This document shows positions 52,726 through 63,248 of a stretch of DNA of 64,000 bases, in pieces. The DNA is from an uncultured Bacilli bacterium. GTDB lineage: Bacteria > Bacillota_I > Bacilli_A > RF39 > UBA660. Within the stretch, counting starts at the first letter, position 1. The number at the start of each line of letters is the position of its first letter. Both the position numbers and the translations under genes were made by a program. The notes under the pieces are model-generated. The model ran no database searches and was not told the DNA's origin. It saw only the letters and a program-made list of their open reading frames with translations. Where the stretch lies: the NCBI GenBank assembly GCA_934149105.1, contig CAKPDP010000003.1:88367-152366 (forward strand), written 5' to 3'.

Positions 52726-53268
52726 TTAAATTGTCATTAATTCTTCTTCTTTTATTTTTAATTTTTCATCAATTATTTTATTGTATTTATTTATTAAGTC
52801 TTGAACTCTTTCGTTGCCTCTTTTTTCTTCATCTTCAGGGAACTTGGCTTCTTTTAATTCAGCATTTGCTTCTTGTCTAATGTTTCTTAAGGCAATTTTA
52901 GCAGATTCGGCAATTTCTTTAACTTGCTTTACTAATTCCTTTCGACGATCTTCTGTTAAAGCGGGAATAACCAAGAAAATTGATTCTCCATTATTATTAG
53001 GAGTTAGGCCAATGTTAGCTTCAAAAATAGCTTTTTCAATGTCATTTAAACAACTTTTATCATAAGGCTTGATAGACAATTGTCTGGCTTCAGGGATAGT
53101 TATGTTAGCTAGTTGCTTGATAGGAGTTTGTACACCATAGTAAGAGACCATAATTCCATCTAAGATACTAGCATTAGCACGACCAGCACGGACATTTACA
53201 AATCTTTCCTCCATATTTTTTATTGTATGTTGCATTTTATTTTCAGTATTATTAATAATTGTTTCCAT
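52726..53268 (-). CDS. frr: Ribosome recycling factor
   Basis: RRF splits the post-termination ribosome with EF-G. The 180-residue protein (family about 185) has the two-domain form: a long three-helix bundle (KNMEERFVNVRAGRANASIL, then LNDIEKAIFEANIGLTPNNNG; ALTEDRRKELVKQVKEIAES; RNIRQEANAELKEAK) and a beta domain (MVSYYGVQTPIKQLANI). The conserved R-x-G-R-A in helix 1 is intact. In most Firmicutes it follows pyrH and tsf; here neither is next to it. Confidence 0.97.
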   Translation of the reverse strand: METIINNTENKMQHTIKNMEERFVNVRAGRANASILDGIMVSYYGVQTPIKQLANITIPEARQLSIKPYDKSCLNDIEKAIFEANIGLTPNNNGESIFLVIPALTEDRRKELVKQVKEIAESAKIALRNIRQEANAELKEAKFPEDEEKRGNERVQDLINKYNKIIDEKLKIKEEELMTI

Positions 53269-53326
53269 AAAACTCTCCTTTTTATAATTTTATTTTAGCA
53301 TACTTTAAAATATTTGTAAATTGAGG

Positions 53327-54559
53327 CTACTTATTTTCTTCAAAGTTTTCTAAAGTTTTGATAAGGGCTATTTTACCATATTCATATGTTAATCCCCCTT
53401 GCTGGTAGGCAATATAAGGGGGTCTTATAGGTCCATCACAAGAAAGCTCTATTGATGATCCTTGAATAAAGGTTCCAGCGGCCATAATCACTTGATCATC
53501 GTAGCCTGGCATATCATCAGGGATAGGTTTAGAATTAGCATCAATAGGTGAAGCACTTTGAATGCCTTCACAATATTTTATTAATTTATCTTTATCGTTA
53601 AAAATTACATTTTGAACGATATCGGCACGAGGTTCATCATATTTTGGATCAACCTTATATCCTAATTTCTCTAAAACCTTACTGGTTAAAGTGGCTATTT
53701 TTAAGGATTGAGAAACAACATGAGGTGCCATAAATAGTCCTTGAAGAATACTTCTATTTAAACCTAAAGAAGGCCCTACTTCACTACCTTCACCAGGCAA
53801 AGTTAATCTTTCAGCAGCTAAAGAGACAAGCTCTTTCTTACCAACAATGTAACCACCATTAGGGGCTAGACCGCCACCTAAATTTTTAATAAGTGATCCA
53901 ACCATAACATCGGCACCTACTTCAATTGGGCATTTGTCTTCAACAAACTCACAATAACAATTATCGATCATTATAATGATATTAGGAGCAATTTTTTTAA
54001 TAAAAGTAATTACTTTTTCTAGTTTATCAATAGTAAGACTTTTTCTGGTAGAATAACCTTTACTTCTTTGGATCTCAATTAATTTTATTTTTTTAGTTGT
54101 TAATACTTCTTCTATTTTATTATAATCAAAATCATTATCTACTAAATCTATTTGATCATAATTGATATTGAAAGATTTAAGACTACTAGGATTATCTCTT
54201 AAGCCGATTACTTCATCTAGAGTATCATATGGCTTTCCCGTTATAGATAAAAGGGTATCACCTGGTCTTAAATAAGCAAATAGGGCAACGGTTAGAGCAT
54301 GTGATCCAGAAATAAATTGACTTCTTACCAAAGCACTTTCACTTTTAAAAATGGAAGCATAGACTTTTTCAATGGTATCGCGTCCTAAATCATTGTACCC
54401 ATAACCAGTTGTAGAATTAAAGCAACTCTCACTAACATTGTTTTCCCAGAAAGCTTCTAAAACTTTGAAACTATTTTTTTCACATTGCTCTTCTATCTTT
54501 TTATAAATAGTTTGTAATTCTCGTTCAGATGTAGCAACTAGTTCTCTGATATTATTCAT
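53327..54559 (-). CDS. ynbB: PLP-dependent YnbB-type protein (methionine gamma-lyase-like)
   Basis: A 410-residue PLP enzyme of the Cys/Met metabolism fold, the family annotated as YnbB, methionine gamma-lyase-related or 'aluminum resistance protein'. Visible features are the FNSTTGYGYND N-terminal active-site loop, ISGSHALTVALFAYLRPGD (cofactor phosphate site), IMIDNCYCEFVE (the Asp holding the pyridine) and MVGSLIKNLGGG with the Schiff-base Lys. Start 54559: GGAGG is 10 bases before this ATG, and the preceding small gene stops 4 bases before it. The longer form would overlap that gene. Confidence 0.85.
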   Translation of the reverse strand: MNNIRELVATSERELQTIYKKIEEQCEKNSFKVLEAFWENNVSESCFNSTTGYGYNDLGRDTIEKVYASIFKSESALVRSQFISGSHALTVALFAYLRPGDTLLSITGKPYDTLDEVIGLRDNPSSLKSFNINYDQIDLVDNDFDYNKIEEVLTTKKIKLIEIQRSKGYSTRKSLTIDKLEKVITFIKKIAPNIIIMIDNCYCEFVEDKCPIEVGADVMVGSLIKNLGGGLAPNGGYIVGKKELVSLAAERLTLPGEGSEVGPSLGLNRSILQGLFMAPHVVSQSLKIATLTSKVLEKLGYKVDPKYDEPRADIVQNVIFNDKDKLIKYCEGIQSASPIDANSKPIPDDMPGYDDQVIMAAGTFIQGSSIELSCDGPIRPPYIAYQQGGLTYEYGKIALIKTLENFEENK

Positions 54560-54563
54560 TGTA

Positions 54564-54722
54564 TCATTTCCTCCAATCCATATAATTCCCATCATTTTTA
54601 CGATTATATAGGCGACTACTTTTTTGGAAGCTAGTAGTATGATAGATTTTTTTGGTTTTGGTCTTTGGTTTAGAAGTGGCTTTTGGAGAATTCAATGATA
54701 AAATTTTATTTGTATTTTTCAT
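54564..54722 (-). CDS. 52-residue basic protein
   Basis: A short ORF rich in Lys, Thr, Ser and Arg (SPKATSKPKTKTKKIYHTTS; RLYNRKNDGNYMDWRK at the end), without hydrophobic segments. A good SD (GAGGA, seven bases before the ATG at 54722) supports translation. It ends in TGA four bases before the ynbB start, and its last codons contain the ynbB SD, which means translational coupling. The family is not recognised; the charge suggests RNA, DNA or ribosome binding. Between an SDR gene and ynbB. Confidence 0.55.
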   Translation of the reverse strand: MKNTNKILSLNSPKATSKPKTKTKKIYHTTSFQKSSRLYNRKNDGNYMDWRK

Positions 54723-54738
54723 ATGACAGTCCTCTTTC

Positions 54739-56623
<1,885 letters not shown>

Positions 56624-56680
56624 TTAATATTTTATAAAGTATTCAGAAGAAAAAGAGACAATATTTGGCTCTAAATCTCA

Positions 56681-56971
56681 TTAATTAGTACCTTTGGATA
56701 CAGTTATGATAAAGTTATCGTGTTCTTTAACAACAGTACCTTCTTTAATATTTTGAGCAAGAACAATGCCTTCATCTTGAGAATTATCTTCCCAATTGAT
56801 ATTGAAATCTAAGTTATATTGCTCAGCGAAAAATTGGGCTTGTTTATAATCTTTTCCGACAAAATTCAACATAGTTCCATCTTCAGTTTTTGTATTAAAC
56901 AAGATTAATACAATTACAGAAATTATAATGACAATTATAACTCCTATTATAGTTTTAATTTTATTACTCAT
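56681..56971 (-). CDS. Membrane-anchored single PASTA-domain protein
   Basis: A 96-residue protein with an N-terminal membrane helix (5-26) and one PASTA domain outside (MLNFVGKDYKQAQFFAEQYN, then EDNSQDEGIVLAQNIKEGTV and IITVSKG, the typical ends). PASTA domains bind peptidoglycan precursors and are usually part of a Ser/Thr kinase or a PBP; here there is neither kinase nor transpeptidase. It is 3 bases downstream of murC, with its SD inside that gene's end, so it is co-expressed with peptidoglycan synthesis and may report on or help the pathway. Confidence 0.8.
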   Translation of the reverse strand: MSNKIKTIIGVIIVIIISVIVLILFNTKTEDGTMLNFVGKDYKQAQFFAEQYNLDFNINWEDNSQDEGIVLAQNIKEGTVVKEHDNFIITVSKGTN

Positions 56972-56974
56972 ATT

Positions 56975-58279
56975 TTAAGCTCCTTTTAATTCTTTTTCTA
57001 AATCTATTTCTAATTTTGAAATATCATTAGGACTCATGAAAGCGTAGACACTACCTTTATGTTTTAAAAGTTTAGAATACTCATCTAAGTTTATGTGTTC
57101 ACCATTTGATAGTTTGTTAATAATAATATCCGAAGTTATATCTGGATAATCTTCTTGTTTCTCCCTAGCGGGGTGAATGTCTAAGATATAAGTATGGTCA
57201 ACTTGATTGAAGATTTTCACATAATCATCAGCAAATTCTTTAGTTCTAGTAAAAGTATGTGGTCCAAAAATAGCGACAATATTTTTATGAGGATATTTTT
57301 GATGGATGGCATCTATAGTGCTTTTTATTTCGTTAGGATGATGAGCATAGTCATCTATAATCACACTATCTCTAACTATGGTTTCAGTAAATCTTCTTTT
57401 AGCACCAGTAAAGCTCTGAAAATTATTATTAACGATAAGTGATGAAACTTTTTCTAAATAGGCTATAGTTATGACGGCAAGGCTATCTAACAATTGATGG
57501 GTTCCAAAAATTGGCAGATCAAAGTGACCATATTTTTCATTATTTGCTATGACATCAAAACTAATCCCTTCTTTAGTGTAATTTATATTTTTAGCATAAA
57601 TATCATCATTTTCTTTTAAGCCATAATAAATTATATCTTTTCGTAATTTCATGGTTCTAGTATAGGGATCATCGCCATAGGCTATCACTAATTTTTCAGC
57701 ATTATTAGCATAACTTTCATAAGCACTTATGACGTCATTTATGTCTTTGTAATAATCAACGTGATCTAAATCGATATTAGTAATAATAGCATAATATGGA
57801 TGATATGCTAAAAAATGGCGTTGATATTCACAGGACTCTAGAGCAAAAAAGGCGTTTTTAGGATTAGCATACCCAGTACCATCACCTATTAAGTAATTAA
57901 GTCCTAGTTCTTTTTCTAAAACATGAGCAAGCATGGCAGTAGTTGTAGTCTTACCATGACAGCCAGCTACACAAATTGTTTTATATTTTTTGGTTAATTC
58001 CCCTACCATTTCGTTATAAAAGTATATTTTTAAGTTTAATTCTTTAGCCTGTTGAACTTCAGGATTATCATTTTTAATAGATGCTCCTTGAATTATTATT
58101 TGATCAGCTGTGACATTTTTAGAATTGTAAGAATTAAACGGTATGTTATTTTTTATAAGGCCAGACTCTGTAAAGAAATGTTTGTCAACATCGCTTCCAT
58201 CTACAGAATAGCCTAATTGCTTTAAGATAATAGCTAAGGCACTCATTCCAGTACCTTTAATTCCAATAAAATGATACAT
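56975..58279 (-). CDS. murC: UDP-N-acetylmuramate-L-alanine ligase
   Basis: MurC adds L-Ala to UDP-MurNAc, the first peptide step of peptidoglycan synthesis. The 434 residues have the N-terminal UDP-binding fold (IGIKGTGMSAL, 5-14), the ATP-binding P-loop GCHGKTTTT, the central domain with TNIDLDHVDYY and the C-terminal domain with DDYAHHPNEI and FGPHTFTRT. All expected motifs are intact. Upstream is a 228-base gap with one inverted repeat. Confidence 0.96.
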   Translation of the reverse strand: MYHFIGIKGTGMSALAIILKQLGYSVDGSDVDKHFFTESGLIKNNIPFNSYNSKNVTADQIIIQGASIKNDNPEVQQAKELNLKIYFYNEMVGELTKKYKTICVAGCHGKTTTTAMLAHVLEKELGLNYLIGDGTGYANPKNAFFALESCEYQRHFLAYHPYYAIITNIDLDHVDYYKDINDVISAYESYANNAEKLVIAYGDDPYTRTMKLRKDIIYYGLKENDDIYAKNINYTKEGISFDVIANNEKYGHFDLPIFGTHQLLDSLAVITIAYLEKVSSLIVNNNFQSFTGAKRRFTETIVRDSVIIDDYAHHPNEIKSTIDAIHQKYPHKNIVAIFGPHTFTRTKEFADDYVKIFNQVDHTYILDIHPAREKQEDYPDITSDIIINKLSNGEHINLDEYSKLLKHKGSVYAFMSPNDISKLEIDLEKELKGA

Positions 58280-58377
58280 AAAACTCCCACTTTCTTTACT
58301 ATATTATAGCACTTTTTAAGGCTATTTCCACTATTTTTATGATTAGTTTAGAAATTTCAGAAGTAATGCTCTAAAAT

Positions 58378-58398
58378 ATTTACAAAAAAGTTGTAAAT
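58378..58398 (-). repeat. Inverted repeat upstream of murC
   Basis: Perfect 8-base arms ATTTACAA/TTGTAAAT (58378-58385, 58391-58398), 5-base centre. On the minus strand it is followed only by a short T-rich tract, so it could be a weak terminator of the 58508 gene or an operator. Confidence 0.35.
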
Positions 58399-58507
58399 GT
58401 TTTAGAAAGGGAAACAATGCTAGACAAGAATATTTAGAAGAGAAATGTTTTAAAATAATAAGTAAGTGGTGAAGATAATTGTAATAAAAATAATCTTTAT
58501 AAAGAGT

Positions 58508-59125
58508 TTAATTTTTACTTGGCGATTCAATAATTTGGTTATAAAATGTATTTAAATTATTTTTTAATATTTCTATTTCTTGAGAATTTAATATATTTGA
58601 AGCTATTTCAGTTTCTATATCCTTATTTCTATTTTTTATTAAAGCTCCCCAAAAGACCATTTTATTTTTACCTATAATATTTTTGTTGTAGTTATATAAA
58701 CATTGAGTAGTATTTAAATAGTAAATAGTATTTTCATTAATGTTTTCTTGAACATAATTATATAATTCTGTTTTTTGATCAAAAACATTAATATTAATTT
58801 GAATTATTTTTAATTTAGTAGACGAATATTTTAAAACCAGCTTATCAAAGTAATCTCTAGAACCAATAAGACTATTTTTATTATAATAATTTAATCTTAA
58901 ATTAATTAAATATTTATTGGAAATATGAATATCTAAAATACTGGATAATTTGTTATTATTTATATAAATTAAATTTTTATTAGTACTTAAACTAGATAAT
59001 ATCTCTTTATAATCAATAGTGGTTAGGGTACTTACTAATTTAGCTAGAATAGAAATATTTTCAAGAATAGTCTTTTCTAGAGAATATTCGTATACAAAGT
59101 TTATTTTTATATCTTTATCTAACAT
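58508..59125 (-). CDS. Unknown protein, possibly a decayed PD-(D/E)XK (Rpn-like) nuclease
   Basis: A 205-residue soluble protein, Asn/Ile-rich. The order SSILDIHISNKYLINLRL, then SRDYFDKLVLKYSS and IIQININVFDQK resembles the PD-(D/E)XK 'transposase'/Rpn family, in which an Asp strand is followed by an E-x-Q/K strand and an R-x-x-Y-Y helix. Here the Asp is present but the E-x-Q position reads L-x-L, so an active nuclease is unlikely. Strong SD (AAAGGAG). It stands between murC and the ylbF gene with terminators on both sides. The family guess is weak and rests on spacing. Confidence 0.4.
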   Translation of the reverse strand: MLDKDIKINFVYEYSLEKTILENISILAKLVSTLTTIDYKEILSSLSTNKNLIYINNNKLSSILDIHISNKYLINLRLNYYNKNSLIGSRDYFDKLVLKYSSTKLKIIQININVFDQKTELYNYVQENINENTIYYLNTTQCLYNYNKNIIGKNKMVFWGALIKNRNKDIETEIASNILNSQEIEILKNNLNTFYNQIIESPSKN

Positions 59126-59199
59126 ATTATTTCTCCTTTCAGGTTAAGGATACTATAATATGAGATTGGAAACAAATTACTAAAAATTATGTCTAGATG

Positions 59200-59235
59200 A
59201 AAAAATCCTCCAGAAATTTACTTTTTGGGGATTTT
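59200..59235 (-). terminator. Terminator of the lepA-miaB-ylbF unit
   Basis: Stem of 59201-59208 with 59227-59235 (core AAAATCC/GGATTTT) and T6 on the minus strand (complement of 59200-59205). Confidence 0.65.
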
Positions 59236-59307
59236 AATATTAACTATTAAACTCTTTTAGATAGTAATTTAGAACAAAATTACTTTTTTAATAATTTTAT
59301 TATTTTT

Positions 59308-59640
59308 TTAATTAATTTTATCTTGAAGATAATTTTCTATCATATTAGAAGACATAGATAAAATATTATTTAGTTCTTGCATTTTAGATAAATATTCTTG
59401 ATAAACAGGTTTAGAATTTAAAAGTTCTACTTTTTCAGCAATTAATTTATCAATATCTTTATATTTTTCGTCATGATGATATTCTAAATTGACAGATTTT
59501 TGCTGTAATTTTTTTATTTCGTTTATCAACTTATTAATTGATTTATCTTTTTGGAGAATGCTTTCTATATTTTTATAATTTTGATATTCTTTAGAACTTT
59601 TAACTTCTTTAAATAATTCTTCTATTTTATTATCAATCAT
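59308..59640 (-). CDS. YlbF/YmcA-family regulator
   Basis: A 110-residue all-helical protein of the YlbF/YmcA (RicA/RicF) family, small proteins that in Bacillus form the Y-complex affecting RNase Y activity, sporulation and competence. The typical spacing of helices (EVKSSKEYQNYKNIESIL, then INKLINEIKKLQQ; YQEYLSKMQELNNIL) is seen. Its start overlaps the miaB end by 8 bases, exactly like ymcA after ymcB (miaB) in Bacillus, so RicA is the better guess, though it is some 30 residues shorter than YmcA. It lacks the Cys residues of cluster-binding forms. Confidence 0.7.
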   Translation of the reverse strand: MIDNKIEELFKEVKSSKEYQNYKNIESILQKDKSINKLINEIKKLQQKSVNLEYHHDEKYKDIDKLIAEKVELLNSKPVYQEYLSKMQELNNILSMSSNMIENYLQDKIN

Positions 59641-61054
59641 TTACTACTTCTCCATCTAAGCTCCAAGTCTTGACAGCAGTTATTTTTACTTTAACAATAT
59701 GCCCTATTAATTCTTTAGGAGCAGAAACATTGACTAATTTCATTGTTTCGGTATAGCCCATTAATTTACCTTCTTTCTCAGAAGGCCCTTCTAGAAGTAC
59801 TTTAACTATCTTATCTTGGTATTTTAAATTATTTTCTAGGGCATACTTGTTAATTATTTGATTAAGTTTAGCTAAACGTTCTTTCTTGACTATCATAGGA
59901 GTTTTATCTTCAATTTTACTAGCGGGTGTGCCTTCTCTTTTAGAATAAATAAAAGTATAAGCTAAATCATATTTTAGAGTTTTGACTAAGTCTAAGGTAT
60001 CTTGGAAATCAGCATCGGTCTCTCCAGGAAAGCCAACGATGATATCCGTACTAATAGCACAATTAGGTATTCTTTCTTTGATTTTATTGAATAGAGTTAC
60101 ATATTCTTCTTTGCTGTATCTTCTACCCATTAATTTTAAAATCCTGGTACTTCCTGATTGAAGTGGTAAATGAATATAAGGCATAATATTTTTATATTTA
60201 CTTATCACATCTAACATATCATCTGTAAAATCCCAAGGATGAGAGGTAACAAATCTAACTCGAGGAATATTAGTCTTAGCAACATCTTCTAATAAATTGG
60301 CCATATTATAGTTTAGATCTAGATCTTTACCATAGGCATTAACATTTTGACCAAGTAAAGTAACTTCTTGATATCCTTGGTCTTTTAATTCTTGAACTTC
60401 TGATATTATATCTTCTGGGAGACGGCTTCTTTGTTTGCCCCTGGTGTAGGGAACTATACAGTAAGTACAAAATTTATCACAACCGTACATGATATTTACC
60501 CAAGCTTTATATTTAGAATCTCTTTTAGCAGGTATTCCTTCGATGATATCGCCTTCAACACTAAATACTTCGATGCTTTGTTTATGTTCTTTTAAAACAG
60601 TTTCTAAATAAATTGGTAGTTTGTGAATATTGTGAGTTCCTATTACTAAATCTACCCATTGGTATTTATTTTTTATTTCTTTAGTTATTACTTCTTCTTG
60701 GGCCATGCACCCTGCTAAGACGGTAATGATATTAGGATTACTTTCTTTTAAATGTTTAATTCTTCCTAACATCCCCATTACTTTATTGTGAGCATTTTCA
60801 CGGATAGCACAAGTATTTAGGAGAATTAAATCGGCTTCTTCCATGTTGGGTATTTCTTTCATATCCATATCTTCCATAATAGCTTTAAAATTTTCGCTAT
60901 CATGAACATTCATCTGACAGCCATAGGTAATAATATGGTAATTTTTTCCTTGAAGATATTCTTTTACAGTGGGGGTTATTTTATAATCATTTCTTTTTAC
61001 CACAGTTTTGTTATTAGTTCTAATTCTAGCTTCTTTTAAATCTGGTAAATTCAT
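59633..61054 (-). CDS. miaB: tRNA i6A37 methylthiotransferase MiaB
   Basis: MiaB converts i6A37 to ms2i6A in tRNAs reading UNN codons. The 473 residues include a 35-residue leader, the UPF0004 domain with its Cys triad (YGCQMNVHDSE, NTCAIREN, AGCMAQEE), the radical-SAM core with GCDKFCTYCIVPYTRG, and a C-terminal TRAM domain (VLLEGPSEKEGKLMGYTE). The start GCQMN with two downstream Cys distinguishes it from MtaB (1.1-2.4 kb). Between lepA and the ylbF-family gene. Confidence 0.96.
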   Translation of the reverse strand: MNLPDLKEARIRTNNKTVVKRNDYKITPTVKEYLQGKNYHIITYGCQMNVHDSENFKAIMEDMDMKEIPNMEEADLILLNTCAIRENAHNKVMGMLGRIKHLKESNPNIITVLAGCMAQEEVITKEIKNKYQWVDLVIGTHNIHKLPIYLETVLKEHKQSIEVFSVEGDIIEGIPAKRDSKYKAWVNIMYGCDKFCTYCIVPYTRGKQRSRLPEDIISEVQELKDQGYQEVTLLGQNVNAYGKDLDLNYNMANLLEDVAKTNIPRVRFVTSHPWDFTDDMLDVISKYKNIMPYIHLPLQSGSTRILKLMGRRYSKEEYVTLFNKIKERIPNCAISTDIIVGFPGETDADFQDTLDLVKTLKYDLAYTFIYSKREGTPASKIEDKTPMIVKKERLAKLNQIINKYALENNLKYQDKIVKVLLEGPSEKEGKLMGYTETMKLVNVSAPKELIGHIVKVKITAVKTWSLDGEVVND

Positions 61055-61089
61055 GTTATCAACTTCTTTCTAATTTTAGGGTTATTAAG

Positions 61090-62883
61090 TTATTTTTCTT
61101 CTATTTCATCTACTCTTAAAACCGATAAGAAGGCCTCACTAGGAATTTCAACATGACCTATTTGTTTCATCTTTTTCTTACCTTCTTTTTGTTTTTCTAA
61201 TAATTTTCTTTTTCTAGTAATGTCACCACCATAGCATTTAGCTAAAACATTTTTACGCATAGCTTTGATATCAGAGCGAGCGATTACTTTGCTTCCAATA
61301 ACAGCCTGAATAGGGACTTCAAACATTTGACGGGGAATAATCTTTTTTAAATTATCTACGACTATTCTGGCTCTATTGTAGGCAAAATCTCTATGAACAA
61401 TAATACTTAGAGCATCGACAGCTTCGCCATTTAGAAGAATATCCATTTTTACGAGATCACTTTCTTTATAGCCTATTAAATCATAATCAAAGGAAGCATA
61501 ACCCTTGGTACTGGATTTTAATTTATTAAAAAAGTCGTAGACTATTTCCGAAAGAGGCATTTCATAGTGAATGTTAACTCTTGTTTTATCGATATAATTC
61601 ATACCTATATAGGTTCCTCTTTTGTTTTGACATAATTCCATAATACTACCAACGTAAGAATTAGGAACAAAGATATTACATCTAACATAAGGCTCTTTTA
61701 TGGATTTTATTTTTACCTTGTCGGGCATTTCACTGGGATTATCGATGTGGATAATAGAATTATCTGTTAAATTTATTTCATAGATAACAGAGGGAGCTGT
61801 GGCCACTAATTCAACATTGAATTCTCTTTCAATTCTTTCAATTATTATTTCCATGTGAAGCATGCCAAGGAAACCAGTTCGAAAACCAAAACCAAGAGTA
61901 CTAGAGGTTTCTGGTTCGAAAGTTAAGGAAGCATCATTTAGTTTTAACTTTTCTAGAGCTTCTCTTAAACTAGGATATTTTTTAGAATCTATAGGATAGA
62001 GTCCACAAAAGACCATTGGTTTCATAGGTTTATAACCTTCTAGAGCATTAGTACAAGGGTCATTATCGAGAGTTATAGTATCTCCTACTCTAACATCTTC
62101 AATGCTTTTAATAGCAGCAGTTATATAGCCTACTTCGCCAGGATTTAATTTTTCGACAGGAACTACTTCAGGATTGTGGTAACCTAATTCAACGACATCG
62201 TAACTAGCTTTAGTAGTAAACATTCTAATGCGGTCTTTATTGGTAAGTGTTCCTGATACTACTCTTACTAAGGCAACAACACCCTTATAAGGATCAAAAT
62301 AACTATCAAAGATAAGGCATTTTAATTTATCATCAACATGACTAGGAGCAGGAATTCTATCAATTATAGCATCAACTAGTTCAGGAATTCCCGTACCAGT
62401 TTTGGCACTAGTTAAAATTATTTCTTCTTTTTTAAAACCAAAAGTATCAACTAATTCTTGACTTCTTAATTCAACATCAGCATTGGGTAAATCTATTTTG
62501 TTAATTACTGGTATAATTTCAAGATTGTTTTCAAGAGCTAAATAGACATTAGCAAGAGTTTGAGCCTCGATACCTTGACTGGCATCGACAACTAAAATAG
62601 CACCTTCACAGGCGGCAAGACTTCTAGATACTTCATAAGAAAAATCTACGTGTCCTGGGGTATCTATTAGATTTAGCATATAACCTTTATAATTAAGCCT
62701 AACGGCATTAAGTTTAATAGTTATACCTCTTTCTCTTTCAATATCCATACTATCTAAGAGTTGATTTTGCATTTTTCTTTTATCAACAGTACCAGTATAT
62801 TCCAGAATTCGATCGGCTAAAGTGCTTTTACCATGATCGATATGGGCGATTATACTGAAATTTCTAATTTTATCTAGAGCCAT
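61090..62883 (-). CDS. lepA: Elongation factor 4 (LepA)
   Basis: A translational GTPase that acts on stalled or newly assembled ribosomes. About 597 residues with G1 AHIDHGKST (13-21), G2 RERGITIK, G3 DTPGHVDF, G4 NKIDLP and G5 TSAKTG, and the LepA-specific C-terminal domain ([13 protein letters not shown] onward, ending PSEAFLSVL). Start ATG 62883 with AAAGGTGA upstream; the in-frame GTG (62892) is in the SD. Confidence 0.97.
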   Translation of the reverse strand: MALDKIRNFSIIAHIDHGKSTLADRILEYTGTVDKRKMQNQLLDSMDIERERGITIKLNAVRLNYKGYMLNLIDTPGHVDFSYEVSRSLAACEGAILVVDASQGIEAQTLANVYLALENNLEIIPVINKIDLPNADVELRSQELVDTFGFKKEEIILTSAKTGTGIPELVDAIIDRIPAPSHVDDKLKCLIFDSYFDPYKGVVALVRVVSGTLTNKDRIRMFTTKASYDVVELGYHNPEVVPVEKLNPGEVGYITAAIKSIEDVRVGDTITLDNDPCTNALEGYKPMKPMVFCGLYPIDSKKYPSLREALEKLKLNDASLTFEPETSSTLGFGFRTGFLGMLHMEIIIERIEREFNVELVATAPSVIYEINLTDNSIIHIDNPSEMPDKVKIKSIKEPYVRCNIFVPNSYVGSIMELCQNKRGTYIGMNYIDKTRVNIHYEMPLSEIVYDFFNKLKSSTKGYASFDYDLIGYKESDLVKMDILLNGEAVDALSIIVHRDFAYNRARIVVDNLKKIIPRQMFEVPIQAVIGSKVIARSDIKAMRKNVLAKCYGGDITRKRKLLEKQKEGKKKMKQIGHVEIPSEAFLSVLRVDEIEEK

Positions 62884-62904
62884 ATTTATCACCTTTATTT
62901 TAAT

Positions 62905-63141
62905 TTATTTAATAATTCTTATGTTAGTAAAATTATCTTTTAGAGAACTTCCATATACCATGTATTCTTTAAATAGTGTTACTATTTTGTCATATTCATA
63001 GCAGATATTCATACCATTTTGAATGATATAATATTTTTTATTTAAATACTTTATTTTATATATAGCATTATATAATTCAAAGGTAATTTCCTTATCTGTG
63101 CTTAATTTTTCTATAAAATTATTTAATTTGACTTCTTCCAT
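62905..63141 (-). CDS. Small unknown protein upstream of lepA
   Basis: A 78-residue soluble protein (starts MEEVKLNNFIEKLSTDKEI), with a helix followed by beta strands (AIYKIKYLNKKYYIIQNG). I do not recognise it. Start ATG 63141 with GTAGGTGG upstream, better than the TTG at 63156. It lies 21 bases before lepA and is probably co-transcribed with it. Confidence 0.6.
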   Translation of the reverse strand: MEEVKLNNFIEKLSTDKEITFELYNAIYKIKYLNKKYYIIQNGMNICYEYDKIVTLFKEYMVYGSSLKDNFTNIRIIK

Positions 63142-63218
63142 AACCCACCTACGCAATAGGTATTATAACATATTCTTAAGTATTAATAAATATCTTTTGA
63201 AAAGGATTTTAAAGGTTT

Positions 63219-63248
63219 AAAAAAGAAACTATAGGTAATAGCTTCTTT
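63219..63248 (-). terminator. Terminator of the surface-protein gene
   Basis: Stem 63222-63232 / 63238-63248 with one mismatch, 5-base loop, T6 on the minus strand. It includes the stop codon. Confidence 0.65.
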
